Shown here one piece after another: positions 7,612 through 16,421 of a stretch of 23,797 nucleotides of DNA (positions are counted from its first letter, which is position 1; each line of letters opens with the position of its first letter). Origin of the DNA: Aerococcus sp. UBA6277 (GTDB lineage: Bacteria > Bacillota > Bacilli > Lactobacillales > Aerococcaceae); NCBI RefSeq assembly GCF_002440555.1, contig NZ_DJUR01000030.1:1-23797 (forward strand), written 5' to 3'. Made by a program: the position numbers and the translations under genes. Below the pieces are notes generated by a model. The model ran no database searches, was not told where the DNA came from, and saw only the letters and a program-made list of their open reading frames with translations.

Positions 7612-8071
7612 TTCATTCGAATTCACCTTATTTAAGCCGACAATAATTGCACTTTTCCAAATGGTGATCCTAAAAACATCTTACTCTATCGTCCAATCAA
7701 GGCATTACTCCCACAAATATGCTTTTAGCTTAACCAATATCAATAATCGTATTTTATAATTCGAGTTTTAGCTTCTACTCCTAATGCCCGAGACTGGCGC
7801 TTTCCTAGCATGCCTTTGTAGTCAGAAAAATCCCTCAGATTTTTACCTGAGGGCGGTCCCGCTGCTAGTCGAGTTATTCAGGACAGACAGGTGTCCACTT
7901 CAATATATTTTGCACCACACTTTGTATGTCACTGTACTATTTATCCCATGTCTCCTTTCTAAACGCCCTGGATCACATCCTAATTTCAAGGCAATATAGA
8001 GACAGCAAGAAGTCGCAGATTTATTAACTCTTTTAGATTTGACTAATGCACTTTTAAACTAAATAGCATTT
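7612..8071. other. Non-coding stretch without a recognisable gene
   Basis: Between the distal terminator and the oxidoreductase stop codon I find no convincing coding region. The plus-strand frame at 7784-7999 has no ribosome binding site, a composition rich in Cys, Leu, His and Pro, and covers the terminator hairpin. A 23-codon minus-strand frame begins near 7811 without a good ribosome binding site. Base composition is less AT-rich than in the other spacers around 7780-7880, which could mean a decayed insertion or a repeat family. Confidence 0.5.
7825..7853 (-). terminator. Terminator of the oxidoreductase/ThuA operon
   Basis: On minus, CCCTCAG (7847-7853) pairs with CTGAGGG (7832-7838) over an 8-nt loop and is followed by ATTTTTCTG. 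It is the first strong terminator after the stop codon at 8072, leaving a 3' untranslated region of about 220 nt. Confidence 0.75.
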
Positions 8072-9112
8072 TTAAGCTAAAATACTATCAATCAATTGCA
8101 TGACTTGGCGAACTTCTTCGTTTTTAACGATGGGTTCTGCGCCTACTGTGACAACGTCATAGAAGTTGCGGTAGAAGGAAACGTCTGCTGGCTTGCTTTC
8201 TGGTAATGGCAAGGTTTCTGTGACGCCATCAACTGGTGGTGCCATTGTTTTGGTCAAACCGACGCCTGCTCTAATCGGTGATGGTTTATTTTCCACATCA
8301 TTACCGGTTGCTTTCACAATGTGCCCGTTCATTTCCCAGTCTTCAATGATGGCTGTTCCTTGGTTACCTTTGATGTACCAACGAGGCAGGCTAATGAAGT
8401 TAGATGTCCCAACTTCAACATGGGCGCGGATGCCGTTTTCAAAGGTGATATAAGCCATAAATCCGTCGTCTACTTCGTCGCCGAGGATATAAGATAAGTC
8501 TGAGTGAACGGACTTGATTGGTGAATCTACTAGCCACAATAGTTGATCAAATAAATGGATTCCCCAGTCTAAGACCATACCGCCGCCGTGGGCTTTTAGA
8601 TGGCGCCAGTCGCCTGGAATGCCGTTAGCACCATGAACGCGTGACTCGATTTGGAAGACGTCTCCAACGGCTTGACGTTTTGTGAATATATCTTTGACTT
8701 GTAAGAAATCTGGGTCCCAGCGACGGTTTTGGTGGACCATGAGTACGCGTCCTGTTTCTTCAGCTACGGCTATCATTTCGTCGAATTCTTGCGTATTCAT
8801 GGCGACTGGTTTTTCACAAATTACATGTTTCCCTGCCCGCATTGAGCGAATAGCTAGTTCTTTATGGCTATCGTTAGGTGTAGCGATTAAAACTGCATCG
8901 ACTTCTGGGTCATCTAAAATGGCATCAAAGGCTGGATAGACGTAAGTGCCCGTTTCTTCCGCCACGTCTTTTCGGCTCTGATCGATGTCGTAAATCCCCA
9001 CGACTTGTAGGTAGTCGGCTTCGGCTGAAATCAGGCCGTGGACATGGTAGGTCCCCATACCACCGTAGCCAACAGTTACGATGTTTAATTTATTATTTAC
9101 TTGTTTTGTCAT
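8072..9112 (-). CDS. Gfo/Idh/MocA-family NAD(P)-dependent oxidoreductase (second of two)
   Basis: The 346-residue protein has an N-terminal Rossmann fold with GYGGMG at 15-20 and the family's EKP motif at 100-102, whose lysine is catalytic. The C-terminal sugar-binding domain carries GGGMVLDWGIH with Asp182 and His186. Members oxidise or reduce a hydroxyl of a sugar or cyclitol in the cytoplasm. Its ATG directly abuts the TAG of the upstream isomerase gene, and its ribosome binding site is weak (GGTGGG), so translation is probably coupled. Last gene of the operon. Together with the other oxidoreductase it could oxidise and re-reduce C3 of a glycoside; the exact substrate is unknown. Inositol dehydrogenase and 1,5-anhydrofructose reductase are other family activities. 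Confidence 0.88.
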   Translation of the reverse strand: MTKQVNNKLNIVTVGYGGMGTYHVHGLISAEADYLQVVGIYDIDQSRKDVAEETGTYVYPAFDAILDDPEVDAVLIATPNDSHKELAIRSMRAGKHVICEKPVAMNTQEFDEMIAVAEETGRVLMVHQNRRWDPDFLQVKDIFTKRQAVGDVFQIESRVHGANGIPGDWRHLKAHGGGMVLDWGIHLFDQLLWLVDSPIKSVHSDLSYILGDEVDDGFMAYITFENGIRAHVEVGTSNFISLPRWYIKGNQGTAIIEDWEMNGHIVKATGNDVENKPSPIRAGVGLTKTMAPPVDGVTETLPLPESKPADVSFYRNFYDVVTVGAEPIVKNEEVRQVMQLIDSILA

Positions 9113-10081
9113 CTATGCCCACCACATTTCTTGGGGTTGGTCTCGCATCATGACAGATTTTAGATTGGTAATGGCCCGATCTAGTCCTTCATCTACCGAC
9201 ATAATTGGATCTTCGTGTTCAATTGAAAGCACGTAATCGTAGCCGTAAATCCGCAATTGGGCCAACATTTGTGACCATTCGGACATCGGATGGCCTTCAC
9301 CAACACTTCTAAAGGTCCATGCACGACTGGCAACATCTTGATAAGGTTGCATATCAGTTAGGCCGTACATGTTGATATTGTCTTGGTCTAAGTAGGTATC
9401 TTTGGCATGGAAGTGGTTGATAGCACCCGCTTTACCCAATATTTTAATGGCTGCGACTGGGTCAATCCCTTGCCACCACATGTGCGATGGGTCGAAGTTA
9501 CAACCGATATTATCCCCTGCTTCAGACCGCAAATGTAACATGGTTGCTGGGGTATGGGCTAAAAAGCCCCCATGCATTTCAATCCCAATTTTAACGCCCG
9601 CTGCCCCTGCTTCTTGGTTGATGCCCTTCCAGTAAGGGATTAAGACTTGGTCCCATTGATAGTGGTAGGCGTCTGCGTATTCAGTCGGCCAAGGAATGAC
9701 CGGCCAGTTAACATGGGTATCTGTCGCGTTTCCGCCCCCAACACCTGAGAAGCCATTTACCACTGGTACGTTCATTAAAGATGCCAGTTTGATGGTTTTT
9801 CTAAGCAATTCGTCATGGTCTTGTGCTTGTTTTTTATCTGGTGAAATGGGGTTACCATGCGCCGATAGGGCTGAAATTGAAAGGCCACGGTCCGCTACTT
9901 TTTGTAGGTATTCTTTTCTTGCATCACTAGATGCCAAAAGAGTATCGATTTTCAAGTGAGCGTCGCCTGGGCTAGCACCGGTACCGATTTCCACCGCCTC
10001 CAGCCCTCTTGCCGCTACTTGATCTAACATGTCTTCAAAGGATAAATCGTTGAATAAAGGGGTAAATACACCTAATTTCAT
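9113..10081 (-). CDS. TIM-barrel sugar isomerase/epimerase (xylose isomerase-like AP2 family)
   Basis: The 322-residue protein fits the AP_endonuc_2/xylose-isomerase-like barrel that includes IolE, IolI, ThuA-associated isomerases and 3-keto-glucoside epimerases. The four likely metal ligands are visible at strand ends: Glu168 (GIEMHGG), Asp197 (NFDPSH), His223 (INHFHAKD) and Glu288 (SIEHED); His170, His200 and His225 are further candidates. It probably uses a divalent metal to isomerise or epimerise a keto sugar made by one of the neighbouring oxidoreductases. ATG is preceded by AGGAGG at 6 nt. It is 63 bp after the ThuA gene and abuts the next gene. IolE-type dehydratase is possible, but no other inositol genes are present. 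Confidence 0.85.
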   Translation of the reverse strand: MKLGVFTPLFNDLSFEDMLDQVAARGLEAVEIGTGASPGDAHLKIDTLLASSDARKEYLQKVADRGLSISALSAHGNPISPDKKQAQDHDELLRKTIKLASLMNVPVVNGFSGVGGGNATDTHVNWPVIPWPTEYADAYHYQWDQVLIPYWKGINQEAGAAGVKIGIEMHGGFLAHTPATMLHLRSEAGDNIGCNFDPSHMWWQGIDPVAAIKILGKAGAINHFHAKDTYLDQDNINMYGLTDMQPYQDVASRAWTFRSVGEGHPMSEWSQMLAQLRIYGYDYVLSIEHEDPIMSVDEGLDRAITNLKSVMMRDQPQEMWWA

Positions 10082-10102
10082 AATAGCCTCCTATTGTTTG
10101 TC

Positions 10103-10122
10103 GTCTTGTATTGTCTTGTATT
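10103..10122. repeat. Short tandem repeat, 10 bp x 2
   Basis: GTCTTGTATT occurs twice in tandem in the 63-bp spacer between the ThuA and isomerase genes, with a partial third unit. Probably replication slippage; no function is evident. Confidence 0.5.
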
Positions 10123-10144
10123 GTCGTGTGTAAACTTTCAGTGG

Positions 10145-10861
10145 CTAGTCTTTTTGCCCATTATCATCAATGGGAAAATGCCCATATGTTGGCCTTTCAG
10201 TCAGAGGTGCTGCCCAGTGGACGGCATTTTTAATGACCTGCTGGATAGTTGGATGATAATAAGTTGGGAAGGTTTCATGCCCAGGATGGAAGTAGAAAAT
10301 CTTCCCGTTACCTCGGCGATAGGTCATGCCTCCACGGAATACTTCCCCGTTTGGATAGCCCGTAATAAAGATTAGTTCATCCGGTGCCGGCACATCAAAG
10401 TGCTCTCCATACATTTCTTCTTGGTCTAAATCAATCCACTCACCCACACCCTGGGTAATTGGGTGAGACGGATTCACATTCCAAACCTTAGCAGAAAGCC
10501 CGTCCTCACGCCATTTCAAATCACAAGTCGTCCCCATTAATTTCTGGAAAATTTTTGAAAAATGCCCTGAATGTAAGACAATCAGTCCCATGCCATCCAA
10601 AACGCGTTGGTGAACCCGGTCAACAATCTCGTCTGACACTTCACCGTGCGCCATATGCCCCCACCAAAGGAGGACATCCGTTTGATTTAAGACTTCTTCG
10701 GTCAAGCCGTGTTCTGGCTGGTCCAAAGTCGCCATATTGACTTGAAAGTCTGCCGTTAAGAAACTGGCTAAGGCTTCATGAATCCCCTCTGGATAGACTG
10801 CTTTCACGTCCTCATCCGTCAATTCATGACGAAACTCATTCCATACTGTTACTCGAATCAT
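10145..10861 (-). CDS. ThuA-like protein
   Basis: The 238-residue protein is full length for the ThuA family, which has a class I glutamine amidotransferase-like fold and is linked to catabolism of 3-keto disaccharides. Family marks are the N-terminal strand with [14 protein letters not shown] at 62-69, the loop LHSGH at 96-100, and [11 protein letters not shown] at 191-201. The amidotransferase nucleophile cysteine is not present at the elbow, as in other ThuA proteins. In rhizobia ThuA works with the oxidoreductase ThuB on trehalose-like sugars; here the flanking oxidoreductases would take the ThuB place. ATG has AGGAGG at 7 nt. It is 10 bp after the first oxidoreductase gene. Confidence 0.85.
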   Translation of the reverse strand: MIRVTVWNEFRHELTDEDVKAVYPEGIHEALASFLTADFQVNMATLDQPEHGLTEEVLNQTDVLLWWGHMAHGEVSDEIVDRVHQRVLDGMGLIVLHSGHFSKIFQKLMGTTCDLKWREDGLSAKVWNVNPSHPITQGVGEWIDLDQEEMYGEHFDVPAPDELIFITGYPNGEVFRGGMTYRRGNGKIFYFHPGHETFPTYYHPTIQQVIKNAVHWAAPLTERPTYGHFPIDDNGQKD

Positions 10862-10871
10862 CAGAATCCTC

Positions 10872-11966
10872 CTATTGATTTAGAAATACGGGTTGTCCAG
10901 TTTTTGCTGATTGATAAATGGCTTCTAGAATTTCAGTCACTATTAAAGCTTCTCGCGGTTTTACAGCCGGCTCTGTATCATGAATAATGGCTTGGATCCA
11001 CTGCTTTGCTTCCAACACTTCGGGGTCATCAGCATCCCCTTCAAAGAAGTCAACTGCACCTGGGTCAACAATGACTTGCTTGTCGAATAATAGGCCATGG
11101 TCTTCACCATTAATCGTTAACCCATCATTCATATCCGCGCCGCCCTTAGTCCCGTGCAAGGTCGTTTTCGCTTCACCCGACTTAACGGTATTCAAGGCCC
11201 ACGATGATTCTAGATAAATACTCGCACCATTTTCCATGACGATATAACCAAAGGCTGAATCTTCAACATTAAACTCTTTGGGATCCCAAGAACCAAAAGC
11301 ATTAGCAGCATTTTCTGTATCAGCTAATTTTCTATATGTATTTCCAACTACGTATTTGGGCTGATAATTGTCCATCATCCATAAAGTTAGATCAAGTGCA
11401 TGAGTACCGATATCAATTAAAGGGCCTCCTCCTTGCGCTTCCTCATCAAGGAACACACCCCAAGTTGGGACAGCACGACGACGAATAGCATGCGCTTTAG
11501 CATTGTAAATTTCTCCTAATTGACCCTCTTGGCAGATGGCTTTTAGGTATTGGCTGTCCTTTCTAAAACGGTTTTGGTAGCCGATAGTTAATTTTTTACC
11601 GTTTCGTTCAGCCGCTTCGATCATCGCGCGACCTTCTTCAGCTGTTTTGGCCATAGGTTTTTCGCACATGACGTGGTTGCCTGCATCAAGCGCTGCAATG
11701 GATAATTCAGCATGCGTCGCATTTGGGGTACAGACATGGACCACATCTAAACTTTCTTCAGCCAACATATTCAGGTAATCGGTATATACATTGGATTCAC
11801 TGGTACCAAATTTGGCTTTTCCAGCCAGGGCCCGGTCTTCGACCAAATCACAAAAAGCCACCAATTCTACCCCTTCAACTTGGGCTAAGGCCGGTAAATG
11901 CTTCTGCATCCCAATGCCTCCGCATCCGATAATACCTACCTTTAATTTTGTTACTGATTCTGTCAT
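10872..11966 (-). CDS. Gfo/Idh/MocA-family NAD(P)-dependent oxidoreductase (first of two)
   Basis: This 364-residue protein opens the operon. Its Rossmann motif GCGGIG is at 14-19, EKP at 102-104 with catalytic Lys103, and the C-terminal domain has [11 protein letters not shown] with Asp185 and His189. It is clearly diverged from the oxidoreductase at 8072, so the two probably act on different substrates or in opposite directions rather than being a recent duplication. ATG is preceded by AAGGAGG at 7 nt. The region upstream carries a MalR-type operator at 12002-12015. A ThuB-like role (oxidation at C3 of a glucosyl unit) is a reasonable inference, not proven. Confidence 0.88.
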   Translation of the reverse strand: MTESVTKLKVGIIGCGGIGMQKHLPALAQVEGVELVAFCDLVEDRALAGKAKFGTSESNVYTDYLNMLAEESLDVVHVCTPNATHAELSIAALDAGNHVMCEKPMAKTAEEGRAMIEAAERNGKKLTIGYQNRFRKDSQYLKAICQEGQLGEIYNAKAHAIRRRAVPTWGVFLDEEAQGGGPLIDIGTHALDLTLWMMDNYQPKYVVGNTYRKLADTENAANAFGSWDPKEFNVEDSAFGYIVMENGASIYLESSWALNTVKSGEAKTTLHGTKGGADMNDGLTINGEDHGLLFDKQVIVDPGAVDFFEGDADDPEVLEAKQWIQAIIHDTEPAVKPREALIVTEILEAIYQSAKTGQPVFLNQ

Positions 11967-11976
11967 GTGAATCCTC

Positions 11977-12025
11977 CTTATAAAATGTTATCTCAATATT
12001 ATGCAACCGGTTTCTTTATTTTCGA
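11977..12025 (-). promoter_or_regulatory. Promoter region of the oxidoreductase/ThuA operon with MalR-type operator
   Basis: The box AGAAACCGGTTGCA (12002-12015) matches the other operators. Two promoter readings exist. Following the pattern of the other promoters, TTGCAT (11998 region overlapping the box) would pair with TATAAG (11977-11982) at 18 nt, but that -10 overlaps the AGGAGG. Alternatively TCGAAA (12020-12025) and CATAAT (11998-12003) at 16 nt put the operator inside the promoter and leave a normal leader of about 25 nt. I prefer the second. Confidence 0.5.
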
Positions 12026-12027
12026 TA

Positions 12028-12068
12028 AGAAAAGGCACATACGGTTCGTGTTAAGATTCGCATGTACC
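12028..12068 (-). terminator. Terminator of the malEFG-msmX operon
   Basis: On minus, GGTACATGCG (12059-12068) pairs along ten positions with CGTATGTGCC (12034-12043), including two G-U pairs, around a 15-nt loop. It is followed by TTTTCTTAT. It lies 10 bp after the msmX stop codon. Confidence 0.75.
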
Positions 12069-12077
12069 TCGGTCGTG

Positions 12078-13181
12078 CTATTTAATCACTTTGCCTGTTT
12101 CAACATCGAAGAAGTGGGCCTTATTCATGTTAAAGGCAATCTTGATGGTTGAACCAACTTCGTGGTAGTCACGGGAATCTACCACAGCAATGAACTCTTG
12201 TCCATTAACATCTAAGTATAGGATAGATGTTGCCCCTGTTAATTCGGATACCGTAATGGTTGGTTCGACAACCGTTTCTGGTGTAGCGTCTAAAGCCAAT
12301 TGCTCAGACTGCATATCTTCTGGACGAATACCAAAAGTCACTGTTTTGCCGTCATAACCTTTCTCGTCTAAAATGCGCCGAGATGGTGGGGTCACTTCAA
12401 GCTTGGTGCCACCTTCTAAATGAATATGACCAGCTTCATACTTCACATCTACCAGGTTCATTGCAGGAGAACCCATAAAGGCTGCTACAAAGGCATTTTC
12501 TGGATTATTATAGACTTCAAGCGGTGTCCCTACCTGTTGGATTTCACCAGCATTCATGATGACAATCCGGTCAGCCAAAGTCATGGCTTCTGTTTGGTCA
12601 TGGGTTACATAGATGATTGTCGTGTTTAAACGTTTATGTAATTTAGCGATCTCAGACCGCATGTGAACCCGTAATTTGGCATCCAAGTTGGATAAAGGTT
12701 CATCCATTAAAAAGGCTTTTGGCTGACGAACAACCGCACGACCTAGGGCAACACGTTGACGTTGCCCACCAGATAAGGCAGCTGGTTTACGTTCTAATAG
12801 GTCCGTGATTTGCAGTAATTCTGCCGCTTCATCCACGCGCGTATCAATTTCTTTTTTGTCTACCTTACGCAATTTCAAACCGAATGCCATGTTTTCACGC
12901 ACAGTCATATGTGGGTATAAGGCATAGTTTTGGAATACCATTGCAATGTCACGTGTTTTAGGTGCCACATCGTTAACGACTTGTCCGCCAATGACCAAGT
13001 CCCCCTTAGTAATATCTTCTAAACCGGCTACCATTCGTAAGGTTGTCGATTTCCCGCATCCAGAAGGGCCTACGAAAACGATAAATTCGTTGTCTTTAAT
13101 ATCTAAATTGAAGTCCGTTACCGAAAACTTCTCCGCATTGTCGTATTTTTTATAAATATGATTTAATTTTATTTCAGCCAC
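12078..13181 (-). CDS. msmX: ABC transporter ATP-binding protein for maltodextrins (MsmX/MalK type)
   Basis: The cytoplasmic ATPase that energises MalFG; MsmX-type subunits often serve several sugar importers. With the chosen start it has 367 residues, normal for the family. Walker A GPSGCGKST is at 38-46, the Q-loop glutamine at 84, signature LSGGQRQR at 136-143, Walker B FLMDEP at 157-162 and the switch His at 194, followed by a C-terminal TOBE-type domain from about 240. The frame is open further upstream to an ATG at 13217, but GTG at 13181 is preferred: it follows TAGGAGA at about 10 nt and gives the usual AEIKLNHIYKKY beginning. It lies 129 bp after the DUF1189 gene. Confidence 0.93.
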   Translation of the reverse strand: MAEIKLNHIYKKYDNAEKFSVTDFNLDIKDNEFIVFVGPSGCGKSTTLRMVAGLEDITKGDLVIGGQVVNDVAPKTRDIAMVFQNYALYPHMTVRENMAFGLKLRKVDKKEIDTRVDEAAELLQITDLLERKPAALSGGQRQRVALGRAVVRQPKAFLMDEPLSNLDAKLRVHMRSEIAKLHKRLNTTIIYVTHDQTEAMTLADRIVIMNAGEIQQVGTPLEVYNNPENAFVAAFMGSPAMNLVDVKYEAGHIHLEGGTKLEVTPPSRRILDEKGYDGKTVTFGIRPEDMQSEQLALDATPETVVEPTITVSELTGATSILYLDVNGQEFIAVVDSRDYHEVGSTIKIAFNMNKAHFFDVETGKVIK

Positions 13182-13310
13182 AAGGCATTCTCCTATCTTC
13201 AAAAATGCACAGTTCAATTGTCATTTTCTTAAACTTGTTAAAGGTGGTACATGATCCATTTAAAGCATCTGGTCTAGGTTCAAACAGGCTTCAAAATCAT
13301 ACTGGCTGGA

Positions 13311-14159
13311 TTAAGCTTCCAACAGTTGAAATTCGTCCAAGGTTTGGTCGCGAAATCTTGTCTTCCACATGACTAAGAGCAGCATGGTCACTAGACCGAT
13401 TGTCTGCAAGCTAGCGATTAAAGATACATCAAAGTTGTATAAACCGTAAGCCATAGCCAAGAAGGTCGGCAGTGATAAGGCATTTAGGATTAAATTGATG
13501 GACTCTTTATAAGTTTCAATAGACGTAACCGGGCTCCCCTTGGTCATATAGAACATGAGGGCTGCAATCCCAACCAAGAATAAGTTCATGGCTAGGAATA
13601 TCAAGCTGATCACACTCGAGAAGATCAAGACCACTAAGACGCGATTTTGGTCTAACCATTGTTGGCTCAAAATTTCCTGAATCCCTGCTTGGTCGAGTCC
13701 TGTCAAGTCGAAGTTTTTGGTATAAAGGACCGTTGCCGTCGGCGCCCCATCTTCCATTAAGACGAATTGATTCTCTTGAAAAATGAGTGCCGTCTTCCCG
13801 CTAGCTGCCAGTGCCTCTAGCTGATCGTCTGCTAATCCAAAGGCGACGGTTCCTTCAGCCCTTTCTGAAACCACTGGTTGGTCGATCAGCATTTCGCCAT
13901 TTTCAAAGGTGACTTGTTGGATCTCGGCCACCACTTGGTCGTCTACAAGAGCCATGGCATTGGGATAGTAGTCGGTTACGGGAAACTCGGTCATATTGGC
14001 ATAGTTTAGGGTTACTGGAACTGTCATCAAACCGTTTAAGAAGAGGATGACCAGCAACATTTGCCACCATTTGAGGTCATGACGATTAAACCAAATTTTG
14101 CTTGGTGTCCAAATACTCATAAAGTAATTGATGGGAAATATTGCTTTTAACACGTTCAT
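13311..14159 (-). CDS. DUF1189 membrane protein of the maltodextrin operon (MalA/YvdJ type)
   Basis: The 282-residue protein begins with a short amphipathic stretch (PINYFMSIWTPSKIWF), then a membrane helix at about 31-51, an extracytoplasmic domain of roughly 120 residues (about 52-172), and three or four membrane helices at about 174-206, 222-242 and 245-265. This is the DUF1189 layout found in maltose operons of Bacillus (YvdJ) and streptococci (MalA); the function is not established. It sits between malG and msmX in the transporter operon, so an accessory role at the permease is likely. The ribosome binding site is poor (GATAGGCG), which suggests low expression. Assignment rests on context and topology. 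Confidence 0.75.
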   Translation of the reverse strand: MNVLKAIFPINYFMSIWTPSKIWFNRHDLKWWQMLLVILFLNGLMTVPVTLNYANMTEFPVTDYYPNAMALVDDQVVAEIQQVTFENGEMLIDQPVVSERAEGTVAFGLADDQLEALAASGKTALIFQENQFVLMEDGAPTATVLYTKNFDLTGLDQAGIQEILSQQWLDQNRVLVVLIFSSVISLIFLAMNLFLVGIAALMFYMTKGSPVTSIETYKESINLILNALSLPTFLAMAYGLYNFDVSLIASLQTIGLVTMLLLVMWKTRFRDQTLDEFQLLEA

Positions 14160-14222
14160 CGCCTATCTTTCTATCTGCTAATTGCTTGCTTAATCCGGAA
14201 GTTACTTGTGAAAAATCATGTA

Positions 14223-15080
14223 TTACCCTTTCGTACCACCAGCAGTTAAACCAGATACAAAGTTCTTTTGTAAGTAGAAGAACATGATTGAAATTGGTAA
14301 GGCGATTAAGATCGCCCCTGCCGCGAATAGGGTTACCCGTTGTTCACGAGGGTTGGTAATAAATTGTTGTAACCCAATGGCTACGGTGTAATTTTCTGGT
14401 GAACGCAAGATGAAACGGGCTAGCATGTACTCACCGAATGGTGTCATAAATGCCCATAAGGCTTGCACTGAAATCATTGGACGCACTAACGGTAAGACGA
14501 TTTGTCCAAAGGTCCGTAAGTGGCCTGCACCGTCTAATTTTGCGGATTCATCTAAGTCAATTGGCACGGTATCAAAATACCCTTTCATCAACCATGAGTT
14601 CATTGGGATTGACCCGCCGACATAGGCGAAAATCAAGAACCATAATTTGTCTAATCCGCCAACTAGTAAGGCCATAACATAAAAGGCGGTTAAGGCTGCT
14701 GTTGTTGGGACCATTTGAACGATGATGAAGAATTTTAGGGATTGTTTACGCCCTGCGAACCGGTATCTTGAGTAGGCATATCCGGCTAAGGTAATAATCG
14801 TTACCTGTAAGGCCATGGTAATCACCGCAACGATTAAAGTATTAATGTACCACTGACCATATTGGGTTTCTGTAAACAAGCGTTCAAAGTTACTTAGGGT
14901 AAACTGACCTGAGAAGTTCAAGTTAAAGGCAATTAAGTTTCCACCCCTGAAGGCTGATGTAATAGTGATCAGTAAGGGATATATGATGATGATTGCCATA
15001 AAGACTAAGAAGGCATAGGTAAAGAATTGGGTCCAAAAGCGGCCGCGTTTTTGCGTGTTAGCTAATTTTTTCTCAGCCAT
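14223..15080 (-). CDS. malG: Maltodextrin ABC transporter permease MalG
   Basis: The 285-residue inner permease subunit has six predicted membrane helices starting at about 17-41 and the EAA-type cytoplasmic loop at about 177-197 ([20 protein letters not shown]), where the first Glu-Ala-Ala reads Glu-Ser-Ala. The C-terminus ends [13 protein letters not shown], typical of MalG. Its GGAGG lies inside the last codons of malF and the genes are only 3 bp apart, so translation is probably coupled. It pairs with MalF to form the channel for MalE-delivered maltodextrins. Confidence 0.95.
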   Translation of the reverse strand: MAEKKLANTQKRGRFWTQFFTYAFLVFMAIIIIYPLLITITSAFRGGNLIAFNLNFSGQFTLSNFERLFTETQYGQWYINTLIVAVITMALQVTIITLAGYAYSRYRFAGRKQSLKFFIIVQMVPTTAALTAFYVMALLVGGLDKLWFLIFAYVGGSIPMNSWLMKGYFDTVPIDLDESAKLDGAGHLRTFGQIVLPLVRPMISVQALWAFMTPFGEYMLARFILRSPENYTVAIGLQQFITNPREQRVTLFAAGAILIALPISIMFFYLQKNFVSGLTAGGTKG

Positions 15081-15083
15081 GGC

Positions 15084-16421
15084 TTAATCCTCCATTTCAA
15101 AAGCATTGGTGTGTTTAAAGATGATCAATGAAATCACAATGACTATAGTTGAGATGATGATGGTAATCGCGGATGATACGTTATATTGTGGCGATTGCCC
15201 TGTTGTCAACTTGTAGACCCATGAAATCAAAATATCTGTAGTCCCGGCATTGTTCCCTACAGAACCAGGTCCACCTTCATTAAATAGGTAAATCATTGTG
15301 AAGTTGTTGAAGTTTCCTGTATATTGCGTGATTAGTACCGGTGCCGCAACTGACAAGATATGCGGGAAGGTAATGAATCGGAATTTTTGGATTGGTGAAG
15401 CCCCATCGATTGAAGCGGCTTCGTACCACTCACCTGGAATAGATTGCAAAATTGACGTGGTCAATACGTAAATATATGGGAAACCAAGCCAACCCTGGAT
15501 AGAAATTAAAGCTACCTTGGTCCAGAATGGGTCCGTTTTCCAGGCTAATGCTGGAATTTCCAAGAATGGAATCAGGTTATTGATAAACGGAATGACCTGG
15601 GAGTTGATGGCTCCGGCAGATGGGTTGAACATGTTTGAAAAGGTTAGGATCGAGATAAAGGCTGGTACCGCCCATGGTAATAGTAGGATTACCCCGAAGA
15701 AGCGACGGAATTTGATGAACGGTTGATTCATCAGAATCGCTAGGAAAATCCCTAGACCTACTTGCAAGGTTGTGGCAAATAGGGTCCAAATGACTGTCCA
15801 CGAGAATACAGCACCGAATGTTTCTCGATAAGTTGTTAGGGTAAAGATTGAATTAAAGGTTTCAAACCCAGTCCACTCGATTAATTTAGCGGGTGGAATG
15901 TGTTGGAAGTCGTAGTTGGTAAATACGATTAGAATCGTTACCACTACCGGGAAAACAATAGCAAATAGCATTAAAATATAAGCTGGGATGGTTAATAGAT
16001 ATGGGAAACCTGATTCGTAAAGGTTATTTAAGATATCCTTGGCTGATCGGTTGACCTTATCTGGGTTGATGGCGTTTAGTTTAGCCACATTGCGCGCATC
16101 CCACATTTGTACGGCGTAGAAAATAACAAAGATGACAGTTATTAATAATTCAAGTACCCCTTCAATTAATAAGAAGAGGGAATGATCTTCACGAGGTGTT
16201 ACACCTAGGGTAATCAAGCCGTTGAAGGCATCAAACCCAAAGCTGAATAAGTGGAGAATGTATAAGGCAAAAATCACTAAAAAGATGACACCTTTTAGGA
16301 CTTGCTTGTTTACGAATTGTCCACCACCGGGGATGATTGAGGCTAAAGTCGCTTGATTGATACGACTCTTTTGCTCAGAAGTGAAGTTCACTTTTTTTCT
16401 TTCTTTTGCAGTTTTAACCAC
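15084..16421 (-). CDS. malF: Maltodextrin ABC transporter permease MalF
   Basis: With the chosen start the protein has 445 residues and about eight hydrophobic segments. The N-terminal part (two to three helices in about the first 110 residues, with SIIPGGGQF and an intervening loop) is the extension typical of MalF in Firmicutes; the permease core with the EAA loop YEAASIDGA lies at about 333-353. The open frame begins six codons upstream at GTG 16439, but the GTG at 16421 is preferred because AAGGAG lies 9 nt before it and falls inside the longer version. A stable hairpin separates it from malE. Confidence 0.93.
   Translation of the reverse strand: MVKTAKERKKVNFTSEQKSRINQATLASIIPGGGQFVNKQVLKGVIFLVIFALYILHLFSFGFDAFNGLITLGVTPREDHSLFLLIEGVLELLITVIFVIFYAVQMWDARNVAKLNAINPDKVNRSAKDILNNLYESGFPYLLTIPAYILMLFAIVFPVVVTILIVFTNYDFQHIPPAKLIEWTGFETFNSIFTLTTYRETFGAVFSWTVIWTLFATTLQVGLGIFLAILMNQPFIKFRRFFGVILLLPWAVPAFISILTFSNMFNPSAGAINSQVIPFINNLIPFLEIPALAWKTDPFWTKVALISIQGWLGFPYIYVLTTSILQSIPGEWYEAASIDGASPIQKFRFITFPHILSVAAPVLITQYTGNFNNFTMIYLFNEGGPGSVGNNAGTTDILISWVYKLTTGQSPQYNVSSAITIIISTIVIVISLIIFKHTNAFEMED

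Noticed and set aside
7784..7999. Plus-strand frame of 71 codons in the non-coding block
   Set aside because: No ribosome binding site, odd Cys/His/Pro-rich composition, and it covers the minus-strand terminator hairpin.
10872..11966. Inositol catabolism (iol) interpretation of the oxidoreductase/isomerase operon
   Set aside because: IolB, IolC, IolD and IolG-type partners are missing, and a ThuA gene is present instead; kept only as a fallback.
13182..13217. Longer N-terminus for msmX starting at ATG 13217
   Set aside because: Adds 12 residues not typical of the family and has no ribosome binding site, whereas the GTG at 13181 does.
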